This document shows, in pieces, positions 1 to 6,310 of a stretch of DNA of 6,804 nucleotides. The stretch is from Granulosicoccaceae bacterium. Lineage in GTDB: Bacteria > Pseudomonadota > Gammaproteobacteria > Granulosicoccales > Granulosicoccaceae. Positions within the stretch are counted from its first letter, which is position 1. Every line of letters starts with the position of its first letter. The stretch is taken from positions 1-6,804 of the forward strand of contig JALZUX010000689.1 of assembly GCA_023301405.1 (NCBI GenBank), read 5' to 3'. The notes under the pieces were generated by a model. The model searched no databases, was not told the origin of the DNA, and worked only from the letters and a program-made list of their open reading frames with translations. The position numbers and the translations under genes are program-made.

Positions 1-20
1 AACTGATATTACGAGGTTAA

Positions 21-89
21 CCGCAACTGCTTTGCCGATGGTTTAGGCATACATTAATACTGCTGATCCAGAGGCAAGGCAAGTTGCGG
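21..89. other. Long imperfect inverted repeat (hairpin) with a 36-nt loop
   Basis: Bases 21-36 pair with 73-89 over 16 positions, with one bulged A (81) and one G-T wobble (31/78). The outer 8 bp, CCGCAACT with AGTTGCGG, are perfect. On the plus strand the right arm is followed within a few bases by a run of five T (94-98), so it could be a factor-independent terminator for a gene lying left of the window, although a 36-nt loop is large for that. On the minus strand no T-run follows, so it is a poor terminator for the gene at 255-1139. The pairing is seen directly; the role is inferred. Confidence 0.4.
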
Positions 90-254
90 GTGATTTTTAA
101 AATAGTACTGAAAGCACGTTGATGTACCAGTAACAAAAAGATTGTCAGTACACTACAGCGCTCACGGCTGTGTGCACTGCCAATCCTGGTCACACATCAT
201 ATCTTATGTATTACACAAGCTGATAAAGTGTGTGGGTTTACTCCACTTCAGTGA

Positions 255-1139
255 TTATGGATTTCTCAGGGCTGCGGAGTTGACCCACGAGTAAATCCGT
301 TTATTAGCATTATTTTTGAAATATCCCCACACTAACTTCAGCGAGTACTGAGTTGGTGTTGAGCTGTCGGGTTTATAGATATTAAGGTGTACTTCATCTA
401 CATTTCTATCCATCTGAAAAACTGTTCCTATTGGCGCAGCATCATGAGCTACACCGTAGCGTTGTGAGCCTGTCTCAGGGATGTTTTTAAGGCCTGATAT
501 CAAACCTTCGCGGGTAAAGTAGTATTTCGCCTTACCAGCGTTACCAGTCCGATTAGGCGTTAGATACCATTCTTCAGCTTCACTAGGTAGAGTTGCAGAC
601 TTTACGACCTTGGGAGCATAGTCTGCGTCATTAAGACTGTCTTGAATTAGCGCTAGTCGTTTATCTACGTTGCGTTGCAATATTTTCCTGATACCGTTTC
701 TAGGTTTGAAGTTACCCAGCTCAACCCATCCTGATTTTCTTCCACCTTCTGTAATGTTAACAGACCAAGCGTAAATCATACGTTTGATGTTTCCGTTAAT
801 GACCATTTTGGTTATTCCTCCGGCGATAATCCCGCCGTCTCTACCATCTGCGCCACCATTGATAGAACCAATCACACTATCTTTAGCCGTACCTATAACA
901 TTGCCTTGATTGTCGTAGAGTTTACCTCCTGTGATTTGCATGTTATTGCCGTTCTGCAAATCAATTTTATTATAGATTTTCTGGCCGTAACTCCCGTACG
1001 CATGGTAATTCGGGTTGTACTCTTTTGGAGGTATATTAAAGTTACCACCAACATCGGAGCTCCAGTGATTTTCCGCGAAACTTTCTCCTGCCAGCAGTAA
1101 AGCGGAAGAAAGTGTTAAGGCGGTTATCAGTTGTTTCAT
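255..1139 (-). CDS. Secreted protein of unknown function with duplicated SH3-like segments
   Basis: This encodes a 294-residue protein of no family I recognise. Residues 1-22 form a classic Sec signal peptide: Lys2, a hydrophobic core of Leu, Ala and Ile, and an S-F-A site likely cut after Ala22. There is no lipobox, and the whole protein lacks cysteine, so the mature protein is probably periplasmic or secreted and not a lipoprotein. The mature N-terminus is rich in Gly, Asn and Tyr (residues 23-110). Two segments share a pattern: K-M-V-x-N-G then K-R-M-I-Y-A-W (111-125), continuing to G-W-V-E-L (137-141), and K-L-V-W-G then K-R-I-Y-S-W (268-285). K-R-x-I-Y-x-W and G-W-V-x-L resemble the last strands of bacterial SH3-like folds, so two such modules joined by a charged helical linker (150-180) are possible. 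The ATG at 1139 is preceded by a weak GGAT ribosome site. The gene stands alone, with no same-strand partner close by. The signal peptide makes it convincing as a gene; its function is unknown. Confidence 0.75.
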   Translation of the reverse strand: MKQLITALTLSSALLLAGESFAENHWSSDVGGNFNIPPKEYNPNYHAYGSYGQKIYNKIDLQNGNNMQITGGKLYDNQGNVIGTAKDSVIGSINGGADGRDGGIIAGGITKMVINGNIKRMIYAWSVNITEGGRKSGWVELGNFKPRNGIRKILQRNVDKRLALIQDSLNDADYAPKVVKSATLPSEAEEWYLTPNRTGNAGKAKYYFTREGLISGLKNIPETGSQRYGVAHDAAPIGTVFQMDRNVDEVHLNIYKPDSSTPTQYSLKLVWGYFKNNANKRIYSWVNSAALRNP

Positions 1140-1199
1140 AATTGTTTATCCATGTAATTACAAATTTAAAATAAATCGCTGTTTTATATCGTCTATAAG

Positions 1200-1505
1200 C
1201 TATTTCACTGATGAAAAGATCTCATCAAAGAGATAAGATTCGTTAGAAATTTTGAACGTATACCATGTGTGAAGACAGGGACTAAGAAATCGGACTACAG
1301 AGTGGTTGCATTTCCCGGTAGTGAAAATACAATTGGTTGCAATGGGACAATATAATTGCTTGCGACGCGTGAAATATTGGAGCCAGGCTTTTTGTGCCAA
1401 AATAGGCGCCTGCGTATGGGAGAGGGCACAAACCAGATTCCAACGGGACAAAGTAGCGGCAAGCTCCACATAATTCTTAAGCAATGCCAGTGATAGTTCT
1501 AGCAT
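1200..1505 (-). CDS. Doubtful 101-residue open frame
   Basis: This is an ATG-started frame of 101 codons in an otherwise gene-poor stretch. The first 45 residues (M-L-E-L-S-L-A-L-L-K onward) would be amphipathic and helical. The rest holds several Cys and aromatic residues and resembles no family I know. There is no ribosome-binding site before the ATG at 1505, and the frame ends about 60 bp before the secreted-protein gene at 255-1139 on the same strand. It could be a small accessory gene, a remnant, or a chance frame, and I lean to the last two. Confidence 0.2.
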   Translation of the reverse strand: MLELSLALLKNYVELAATLSRWNLVCALSHTQAPILAQKAWLQYFTRRKQLYCPIATNCIFTTGKCNHSVVRFLSPCLHTWYTFKISNESYLFDEIFSSVK

Positions 1506-1563
1506 TAGGTATTTCTGTGCACGCAGTGATAAGTAATTAATTCTACGTAGTGCTTTATATCAG

Positions 1564-1691
1564 CCTTGAAATATCAAAGGGTTGGGGAGTGGCTGCACAG
1601 CTGAGGCTGTAAATTCTGAGAGTGGACAGGTACATAAAAACTTGCCTGTTTTATTCGCGTGCCCGACGGCTGAGTGGTTGGGTCAGCCTCG
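1564..1691. other. Cluster of four short hairpins
   Basis: Four dyads fall within 128 bases. CCTTGA (1564-1569) pairs with TCAAAGG (1574-1580) with one bulge. ACAGC (1597-1601) pairs with GCTGT (1606-1610) around a TGAG tetraloop. ACAGG (1626-1630) pairs with CCTGT (1645-1649), followed by TTTATT as in a weak plus-strand terminator. GGCTGA (1668-1673) pairs with TCAGCC (1683-1688), extended by CGA/TCG past a bulge. No gene overlaps them. They may mark a structured RNA, a terminator cluster or a mobile-element end; stems of 5-6 bp also arise by chance. Confidence 0.25.
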
Positions 1692-1796
1692 CGCTGGAGT
1701 TTTAAAATGTATCTGGTGAAGCTGGTTTGAGAGATTCGCAATGTACAGGGTTAGCTTGCCAATTAACTTACAGAATGCTCCGCCAATCTGATCGAC

Positions 1797-1925
1797 CTAC
1801 CAACAAAGTAAATGGAGGCTTACGTTGCCCACTCTGGTGTTGGAAACATTGGTAGGCATTGCCTCAAAATCAAAACGTGTGTGCATATATATCCAGTAGT
1901 GCAGACTTTTCGTGGCCGCAGCCAT
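1797..1925 (-). CDS. Possible 42-residue small protein or conserved fragment
   Basis: An ATG at 1925 opens a frame of 42 codons (starting M-A-A-A-T-K-S-L-H-Y-W and ending H-L-L-C-W) that stops at a TAG at 1797-1799. The frame remains open upstream of the ATG for another 17 codons, so the piece may be the end of something longer. The product is rich in aromatic residues and His, with no signal peptide or membrane segment. There is no ribosome-binding site. It has the look of the small conserved hypothetical frames seen in marine gammaproteobacterial accessory DNA, but this is an impression from memory and has not been tested. Confidence 0.2.
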   Translation of the reverse strand: MAAATKSLHYWIYMHTRFDFEAMPTNVSNTRVGNVSLHLLCW

Positions 1926-2355
1926 TAGACGGATGAGCGGTAATCCAGTATGTTGAATCGGGGATAAAATCCAGAATTAGTCTGCTTTTATTGTGATGAC
2001 CGATCAGAGCCCTGTCGTCAACACTATTACTAATCTAGTTACCGCAGCTTGTATCTTTGGCCTGACTAGACGCCTGTGCATTGAGTTCCGAGTCTGTAAG
2101 AATATCGTGTCTGTTCGGCACGTTGGCTTTGCCGGGCACGGTACTATCGTTTTTTGTGGGCACCGATAAACCGTTCTGGTTATTGGCGTTAGATAGTAGG
2201 GCCGTTGTCCCAGTTGTCTCAGTTGCAAAGCGGCAGGCACTGACGGTACGGATTCTCGCTGTGCATTTAACGAGAGGGCAATAATCCTTTAGCCATTCGT
2301 ATTCACGTGCAATAACGCGGTAAACTGTAGAGCCACTGGAAATCCGCGAGTTCAC
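1870..2355 (-). pseudogene. Possible decayed minus-strand gene with in-frame amber codon
   Basis: From a GTG at 2355 the frame runs 106 codons to a TAG at 2035-2037. In the same frame it then continues 54 codons to a TGA at 1870-1872. One stop in about 160 codons is fewer than expected for non-coding DNA, where roughly seven would be usual, so this may be a gene that acquired a nonsense mutation. The predicted residues (rich in Thr, Asn and Ala, with several Cys) match no family I recognise. Other frames over 2040-2290 are also open, which weakens the argument. The GTG lies just before the divergent start of gpgP. Confidence 0.15.
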
Positions 2356-2357
2356 TT

Positions 2358-3113
2358 TTGCAGCTAATCTTTTTTACTGACCTTGATGGCACCTTGCTGG
2401 ACCACGAAACCTATGATTTCAGCCCGGCTCTACCTGCACTGCAAGCGCTTAAGGCTCACGGGGTCCCGTTGATACTTGCGTCAAGTAAAACAGGCCCCGA
2501 GATAGCGGCCCTGCGATCGGTTTTGGGGTTTGAACACTGCCCGGCGATCATTGAAAACGGCTCCGGCGAATTGCCACCGGGTGCGACGCCTGAAATTGAC
2601 AACGAGTTTTATCTTCGACTACGCGAGGCACTCAATTCGTTGCCTGAATCGGTTCGTCAGTGTTACACCGGTTTCGGCGACATGAGTAACTCAGAAGTGG
2701 TCGCGCTGACCGGGTTGCCAAAGGATTCTGCACGTTTAGCCAGGCAACGCGGATACACAGAGCCGGGAGTGTTTGATGGCAGCGACGACGACAAACGTTA
2801 TTTTATCGACTTGCTGGCCGGGTGCGGGGTTAGTGCCCGCGATGGTGGACGATTTCTGACGTTGTCTTTTGGTCGCACCAAGGCCGATGGACTACTTGAG
2901 ATTGCGCAACGAATGGGAGCAACAAAGACAGTGGCACTGGGTGATGCGCCTAATGACCTCGATATGTTGCTGGCGGCAGACCAGGCAGTGATTGTGCGTA
3001 ACGATCATGCACCACAGGTTGGCAATGTACCCGGGGCAATACGCACAGAGGTCGCCGGCCCGGCCGGGTGGAACGCTGCAGTGCTTTCACTGTTAGAATC
3101 TAGTTACCGGTAG
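2358..3113 (+). CDS. gpgP: Glucosyl-3-phosphoglycerate phosphatase (MPGP-like HAD-IIB family)
   Basis: This enzyme dephosphorylates glucosyl-3-phosphoglycerate to glucosylglycerate, the second step of GGA synthesis in the cytoplasm. The 251-residue protein has all HAD motifs. Motif I is D-L-D-G-T at 8-12, with Asp8 as the nucleophile and Asp10 as the acid/base. Motif II is L-A-S-S-K-T at 40-45, the motif III lysine is probably Lys175 in F-G-R-T-K, and motif IV is G-D-A-P-N-D at 195-200, which binds Mg2+. I-E-N-G (64-67) and E-P-G-V-F (135-139) are typical of the mannosyl-3-phosphoglycerate phosphatase branch, whose members also act on the glucosyl compound. The gpgS gene 29 bp downstream decides for glucosyl over mannosyl. 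The start is a TTG: a TAG at 2328-2330 closes the frame upstream, and this is the only usual start codon that keeps motif I intact. The ribosome site before it is poor (GCGAG at 2346-2350). The family is certain; the exact substrate is inferred from context. Confidence 0.93.
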   Translation: MQLIFFTDLDGTLLDHETYDFSPALPALQALKAHGVPLILASSKTGPEIAALRSVLGFEHCPAIIENGSGELPPGATPEIDNEFYLRLREALNSLPESVRQCYTGFGDMSNSEVVALTGLPKDSARLARQRGYTEPGVFDGSDDDKRYFIDLLAGCGVSARDGGRFLTLSFGRTKADGLLEIAQRMGATKTVALGDAPNDLDMLLAADQAVIVRNDHAPQVGNVPGAIRTEVAGPAGWNAAVLSLLESSYR

Positions 3114-3120
3114 TCTAACA
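3091..3120 (+). other. Hairpin at the gpgP stop codon and gpgP-gpgS junction
   Basis: TGTTAGA (3091-3097) and TCTAACA (3114-3120) form a perfect 7-bp dyad around the gpgP stop (3111-3113). Inside the loop lies the 8-bp palindrome TACCGGTA. No T-run follows, so it is not a good terminator. It ends 11 nt before the GAAGAG ribosome site of gpgS, so it could affect mRNA stability or the relative translation of the two genes. The structure is seen; its role is inferred. Confidence 0.35.
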
Positions 3121-3142
3121 ACCAAAACAATGAAGAGTTTAA

Positions 3143-4387
3143 ATGGCTGACTTTCATCAGAACGGAAATATCGCGCAATTCCACAATTTGCGTACGCAAC
3201 GACTGGAGCAGATGGTTTATGAACTCGAAACCTTCACCCAGAGCCGACGTATATCACTGATATTGCCCTCCCTGTTTTCCGAGTTGGAAGGGGAGGCGCT
3301 GGCAAATATTCTGAATGAGTTATCGCAGGTTACTTATGTCAACCGAATTGTTGTCGGGCTCGATCGTGCCACTGAAAAACAATTCAGAATGGCGCGCAGT
3401 GTATTCGACCAGCTACCCCAGAATCATCAGGTCATATGGAACCGTTCACCGCGCATGCTGGAATTCTGGAACAAGCTCGAGCAGCTTGGTATTGGCCCGG
3501 TTGAAGATGGAAAAGGTAAAAACGTCTGGACCTGCCTTGGGTATTTATTGTCGTGTGCTGATACCGACGTAATGGCAATTCACGATTGTGATATCACCAC
3601 CTACAATAAGGAAATGCTGGCAAGACTGGTGTACCCCGTGGCAAACCCTGCTTTCCCTTATCAGTTGTCCAAAGGATTTTATCCGCGTGTAGACGAGACC
3701 AAACTCAATGGTCGTGTTACCCGGTTGCTGGTTAGTCCATTACTGATCGCGTTAAAAAAGGTGATTGGCGATCGCGACTACCTGGACTATCTACGCAGCT
3801 TCCGCTACCCGCTATCCGGTGAGTTTGCGCTGCGTGCATCGTTTCTGCCGGACATCCGGATACCGTCTGACTGGGGGCTTGAAATTGGTGTGTTATCTGA
3901 AGCCTGGAGAAGTATGGCACCACATTCAGTATGTCAGGTTGAAATCGCAGACAACTATGATCACAAACATCAACCGGTCAGTGCGGAAGATGCTGCGACC
4001 GGGCTGAATCGGATGTCAGTAGATATCTGTAAAGCGATTTTTCGTAAACTGGCTGCCGACGGAACAGTGTTTACGCCAAATGTATTCCGCACACTGAAAG
4101 CAACTTACTATCGCCGTGCGCTTGATATGATTGAAGTTTACGCTCACGATGCAATGATGAACGGTCTAACACTCGACCGGCACGCCGAAGAAAAATCGGT
4201 TGAGTTGTTTGCAGAAAATATTATGCAGGCCGGTGAAGTTTTCCTTAATTCACCGCACGAAACGCCGTTCATTCCTAACTGGAGTCGTGTTAATGCTGCG
4301 GCGCCGGAGCTTGTGTATGAACTCAATCGAATTGTTGCTGCTGACGAGGCAGACTACAGCCCTGAACCTTTTATATCCGGTTCGTGA
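3143..4387 (+). CDS. gpgS: Glucosyl-3-phosphoglycerate synthase, GT81 family
   Basis: This enzyme transfers glucose from an NDP-glucose to 3-phosphoglycerate, giving glucosyl-3-phosphoglycerate, the committed step of GGA synthesis. The 414-residue protein has the retaining GT-A layout of GT81. Features in order are L-P-S-L-F-S-E-L (41-48) in the first nucleotide-binding strand, V-V-G-L-D (70-74), G-K-G-K-N-V-W (123-129), the metal- and nucleotide-binding D-C-D (148-150) within I-H-D-C-D-I, P-L-S-G-E-F-A (223-229) for the acceptor and sugar pocket, D-W-G-L-E-I-G (243-249), and Y-D-H-K-H (272-276), whose His probably completes metal binding. The length of about 400 residues is normal for the bacterial and archaeal GpgS type. 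The ATG has a good ribosome site, GAAGAG at 3132-3137, spaced 5 nt. The gene follows gpgP in one operon and its last 17 bp overlap the 3' end of the convergent phosphorylase gene. A mannosyl donor is unlikely, because mannosyl-3-phosphoglycerate synthases belong to GT55. Confidence 0.95.
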   Translation: MADFHQNGNIAQFHNLRTQRLEQMVYELETFTQSRRISLILPSLFSELEGEALANILNELSQVTYVNRIVVGLDRATEKQFRMARSVFDQLPQNHQVIWNRSPRMLEFWNKLEQLGIGPVEDGKGKNVWTCLGYLLSCADTDVMAIHDCDITTYNKEMLARLVYPVANPAFPYQLSKGFYPRVDETKLNGRVTRLLVSPLLIALKKVIGDRDYLDYLRSFRYPLSGEFALRASFLPDIRIPSDWGLEIGVLSEAWRSMAPHSVCQVEIADNYDHKHQPVSAEDAATGLNRMSVDICKAIFRKLAADGTVFTPNVFRTLKATYYRRALDMIEVYAHDAMMNGLTLDRHAEEKSVELFAENIMQAGEVFLNSPHETPFIPNWSRVNAAAPELVYELNRIVAADEADYSPEPFISGS

Positions 4388-6098
4388 TCCACCGACACTG
4401 ATAAGGTGCAAGAAAAACGTCAGTTTGATTGTCATTCAGCGTTTCGCCGGAAAGAATATCAAGCCAGTGTTCATCGGCAATTAGATTCAACGCTGATAAA
4501 GGAATGCTGACCTGTGCGTTACTCATATTGTGCAGTGCAAAAATCGACTGTGATCGATCAAGAGACTGGCGCCAGATGCCGAAAACACGTTCGTCCAGTC
4601 GCAGGGTAAATTGCGTGGCATTGGGATGAAAAGCCGGTTGGCGCGCTCTCAGCCGTAAACGTTCCGAGAGTGCGGACAACACCTTTGACTGGTTTGTCTC
4701 CGGGTCTGTCAGTTTTGCGCGCAGTGTTGGGTAGTCCCACCGGTGACGGTTAATCGCCCGGTTCATATTCCGTTTCTTTACTCCTTCGTTATCATTGTCG
4801 GTGGCGAGCAGAGAATGTATATAGAATGCCGGTATACCCTCCAGCGACATCACAATGGTTTGGGATGTAAGAAAGCGCGCCATGTGAAGATCATCGGTGC
4901 CGTGAAAGGTATGGCTGAGTGCATCAAAGTAAGTGCAGTTGAGTTCGTAAATGGCCTCAGAGCCGTCTTCAAGCGTACGCATAGATGCTCTGCCACCTGC
5001 GCTAATGACGGTGTCTACCATCTGCTTGATTTCGTCGGCGGGTAATAGTCCTTCTGCCGGCCTCATGCCTATGCCATCGTGACTGGCCGTGAAATTGAAA
5101 TAGCTGCAGCCCATTGGAGCCGGTGGCATAGTCATTTGCCACTGGTTTAAATACTTTGCAGTGCCTGCCTGCAGGCCATGCAATATTAACGGTGGCAGCG
5201 GGAAATTGTAAATAACATGTGCTTCGTCACCACTACCGAAGTACGACAGATTTTCAGCCTTGGGCACATTGGTTTCAGTGATAAGGATGATGTCTTCATC
5301 GGCGTAGTCGGCAAGCACACGAAGTAGTTTAACTATTGCATGTGTCTGGGGTAAATGAATGGATGACGTTCCGGGCTCTTTCCATATAAATGCCACAGCG
5401 TCGAGTCGAATAATCCGTATACCCATCTTCACATGCAAGCGGATAATGCGAATCATCTCAATCAGCACTTCAGGGTTTTTGAAGTTAAGATCGATCTGAT
5501 CGTGGCTGAACGTGCACCACACGTGGCGCGTGCCATTTGGGGTAATAACCTCCTGCAGTAGCGGGCTAGAGCGTGGGCGCACCGTGGCAGACAGGTCATC
5601 CTGCGGGCTGGCTTCAAAGAAATAGTGTTTGTAGGGCTCGTGCCCTTGACGATAACCGTTAAACCATTTGCCTTGGCTGGATACATGGTTAAGAACCAGG
5701 TCGGACATCAGGTTAAAGCTGGTGGCGATTCTTTGAATATCAGCCCAGGAGCCCAATGATGAATTCACCGTTTCGTAGTCAGTGATCGAAAAACCATCGT
5801 CGGAGGTATATGGAAAAAACGGTAAAATATGAACGCTGTTGAGGACACCCGGCAACTGAGTCTCCAGAAAGTCGTGCAACAGATCGAGTGGGTTGTGTTT
5901 ACCGTCGCGTAAGCTGTCGCCGTAACTGATTAGAATGGCGTCCTGTTGTGACCACTGCGAGTTATCAGCTGTTTTACCGGTGCTTGCAGGGCTGCTACTG
6001 TCTGGCCAAAAAGCGCCGATGACACGATCGCTGAGTGACTCTGAGTCCAGTTGTGGATATATCTGTTGCAATAGCCGTGATAGCGATTCATTTAGCAC
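4371..6098 (-). CDS. ggaP: Glucosylglycerate phosphorylase, GH13 subfamily 18
   Basis: This enzyme reversibly splits a glucoside with phosphate to release glucose 1-phosphate; beside gpgS and gpgP the substrate is most likely glucosylglycerate, giving glycerate as co-product. From a GTG at 6098 the protein has 575 residues, normal for this group. Numbered from there, the catalytic triad is Asp233 (nucleophile, in I-I-R-L-D-A-V-A-F), Glu275 (acid/base, in L-I-T-E-T-N-V-P) and Asp341 (stabiliser, in A-S-H-D-G-I-G). After the nucleophile it reads A-V-A-F-I-W-K-E-P-G-T and then I-H-L-P-Q-T-H; Bifidobacterium sucrose phosphorylase has A-V-G-Y-G-A-K-E-A-G-T there. N-R-A-I-N-R-H replaces its G-R-D-I-N-R-H. 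These differences favour the glucosylglycerate type. There is no signal peptide, so it is cytoplasmic. The frame stays open upstream to a TTG at 6299 (642 residues), but that extension shows no family similarity, holds no ATG and covers the likely promoter. Neither start has a clear ribosome site. Sucrose phosphorylase is the main alternative. Confidence 0.88.
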   Translation of the reverse strand: MLNESLSRLLQQIYPQLDSESLSDRVIGAFWPDSSSPASTGKTADNSQWSQQDAILISYGDSLRDGKHNPLDLLHDFLETQLPGVLNSVHILPFFPYTSDDGFSITDYETVNSSLGSWADIQRIATSFNLMSDLVLNHVSSQGKWFNGYRQGHEPYKHYFFEASPQDDLSATVRPRSSPLLQEVITPNGTRHVWCTFSHDQIDLNFKNPEVLIEMIRIIRLHVKMGIRIIRLDAVAFIWKEPGTSSIHLPQTHAIVKLLRVLADYADEDIILITETNVPKAENLSYFGSGDEAHVIYNFPLPPLILHGLQAGTAKYLNQWQMTMPPAPMGCSYFNFTASHDGIGMRPAEGLLPADEIKQMVDTVISAGGRASMRTLEDGSEAIYELNCTYFDALSHTFHGTDDLHMARFLTSQTIVMSLEGIPAFYIHSLLATDNDNEGVKKRNMNRAINRHRWDYPTLRAKLTDPETNQSKVLSALSERLRLRARQPAFHPNATQFTLRLDERVFGIWRQSLDRSQSIFALHNMSNAQVSIPLSALNLIADEHWLDILSGETLNDNQTDVFLAPYQCRWITNRI

Positions 6099-6281
6099 GG
6101 GCGATAGTCTGTGTGTGTGAGCCTGGGCATTAGCCTGAGTCTTTTGTGAGTGTGTAAGGGCTGCAATAATACATAAAAAACGTTGAAAGTTTTGTGTCGC
6201 CTTTGTGAAGAAGTTGTTCAGGTAATAGCCAACTGCAGTGGCAGGTGCAGCACAGCTATCTGCTGTCGGTATAAAATTGCC

Positions 6282-6310
6282 ATAATTGTCAGCAACCAAC
6301 GTAGCGTCAA
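6282..6310 (-). promoter_or_regulatory. Candidate sigma-70 promoter for the phosphorylase gene
   Basis: Read on the minus strand, TTGACG (6310-6305, five of six to the -35 consensus) is followed after exactly 17 bp by AATTAT (6287-6282, four of six to the -10). Transcription would start near 6275 and leave a leader of about 180 nt before the GTG at 6098. This would exclude the TTG start at 6299. The match is by eye and similar sequences occur by chance. Confidence 0.4.

Larger units (their letters stand above)
1506..2357. other. Gene-poor stretch between accessory region and GGA operon
   Basis: These 850 bases hold no gene I can support firmly. They contain a group of small hairpins (1564-1691), a 42-codon minus-strand frame (1797-1925), and a longer minus-strand frame interrupted by an amber codon (1870-2355). 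Between about 2040 and 2290 several frames on both strands stay open at once, which suggests GC-richer sequence of former coding origin, but none reads as a known protein. The promoter of the plus-strand operon that starts at 2358 should lie at the right end. An AATAAT at 2280-2285 is a fair -10 match, but no acceptable -35 sits at the correct distance, so I do not call it. Confidence 0.5.

Noticed and set aside
21..89. Integron attC site
   Set aside because: The inverted repeat has AAC and GTT near its ends, but the flanking bases do not fit the RYYYAAC/GTTRRRY core pattern and no cassette-like series of small genes with similar sites is present.
2188..2194. GTTAGAT as an integron core site
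   Set aside because: It fits GTTRRRY, but no matching RYYYAAC partner with an inverted repeat lies at the proper distance.
2004..2240. Minus-strand 78-codon frame overlapping the amber-interrupted frame
   Set aside because: It has odd composition, no ribosome site and no recognisable motif, and it competes with a longer frame on the same strand.
2081..2284. Plus-strand 67-codon open frame with a hydrophobic N-terminal half
   Set aside because: It overlaps open frames on the minus strand, has no ribosome site and matches no family; it is most likely a by-product of the local composition.
4390..4408. CACC/GGTG hairpin downstream of gpgS as a terminator
   Set aside because: It is only a 4-bp stem with an 11-nt loop and no T-run, and it lies inside the convergent gene.
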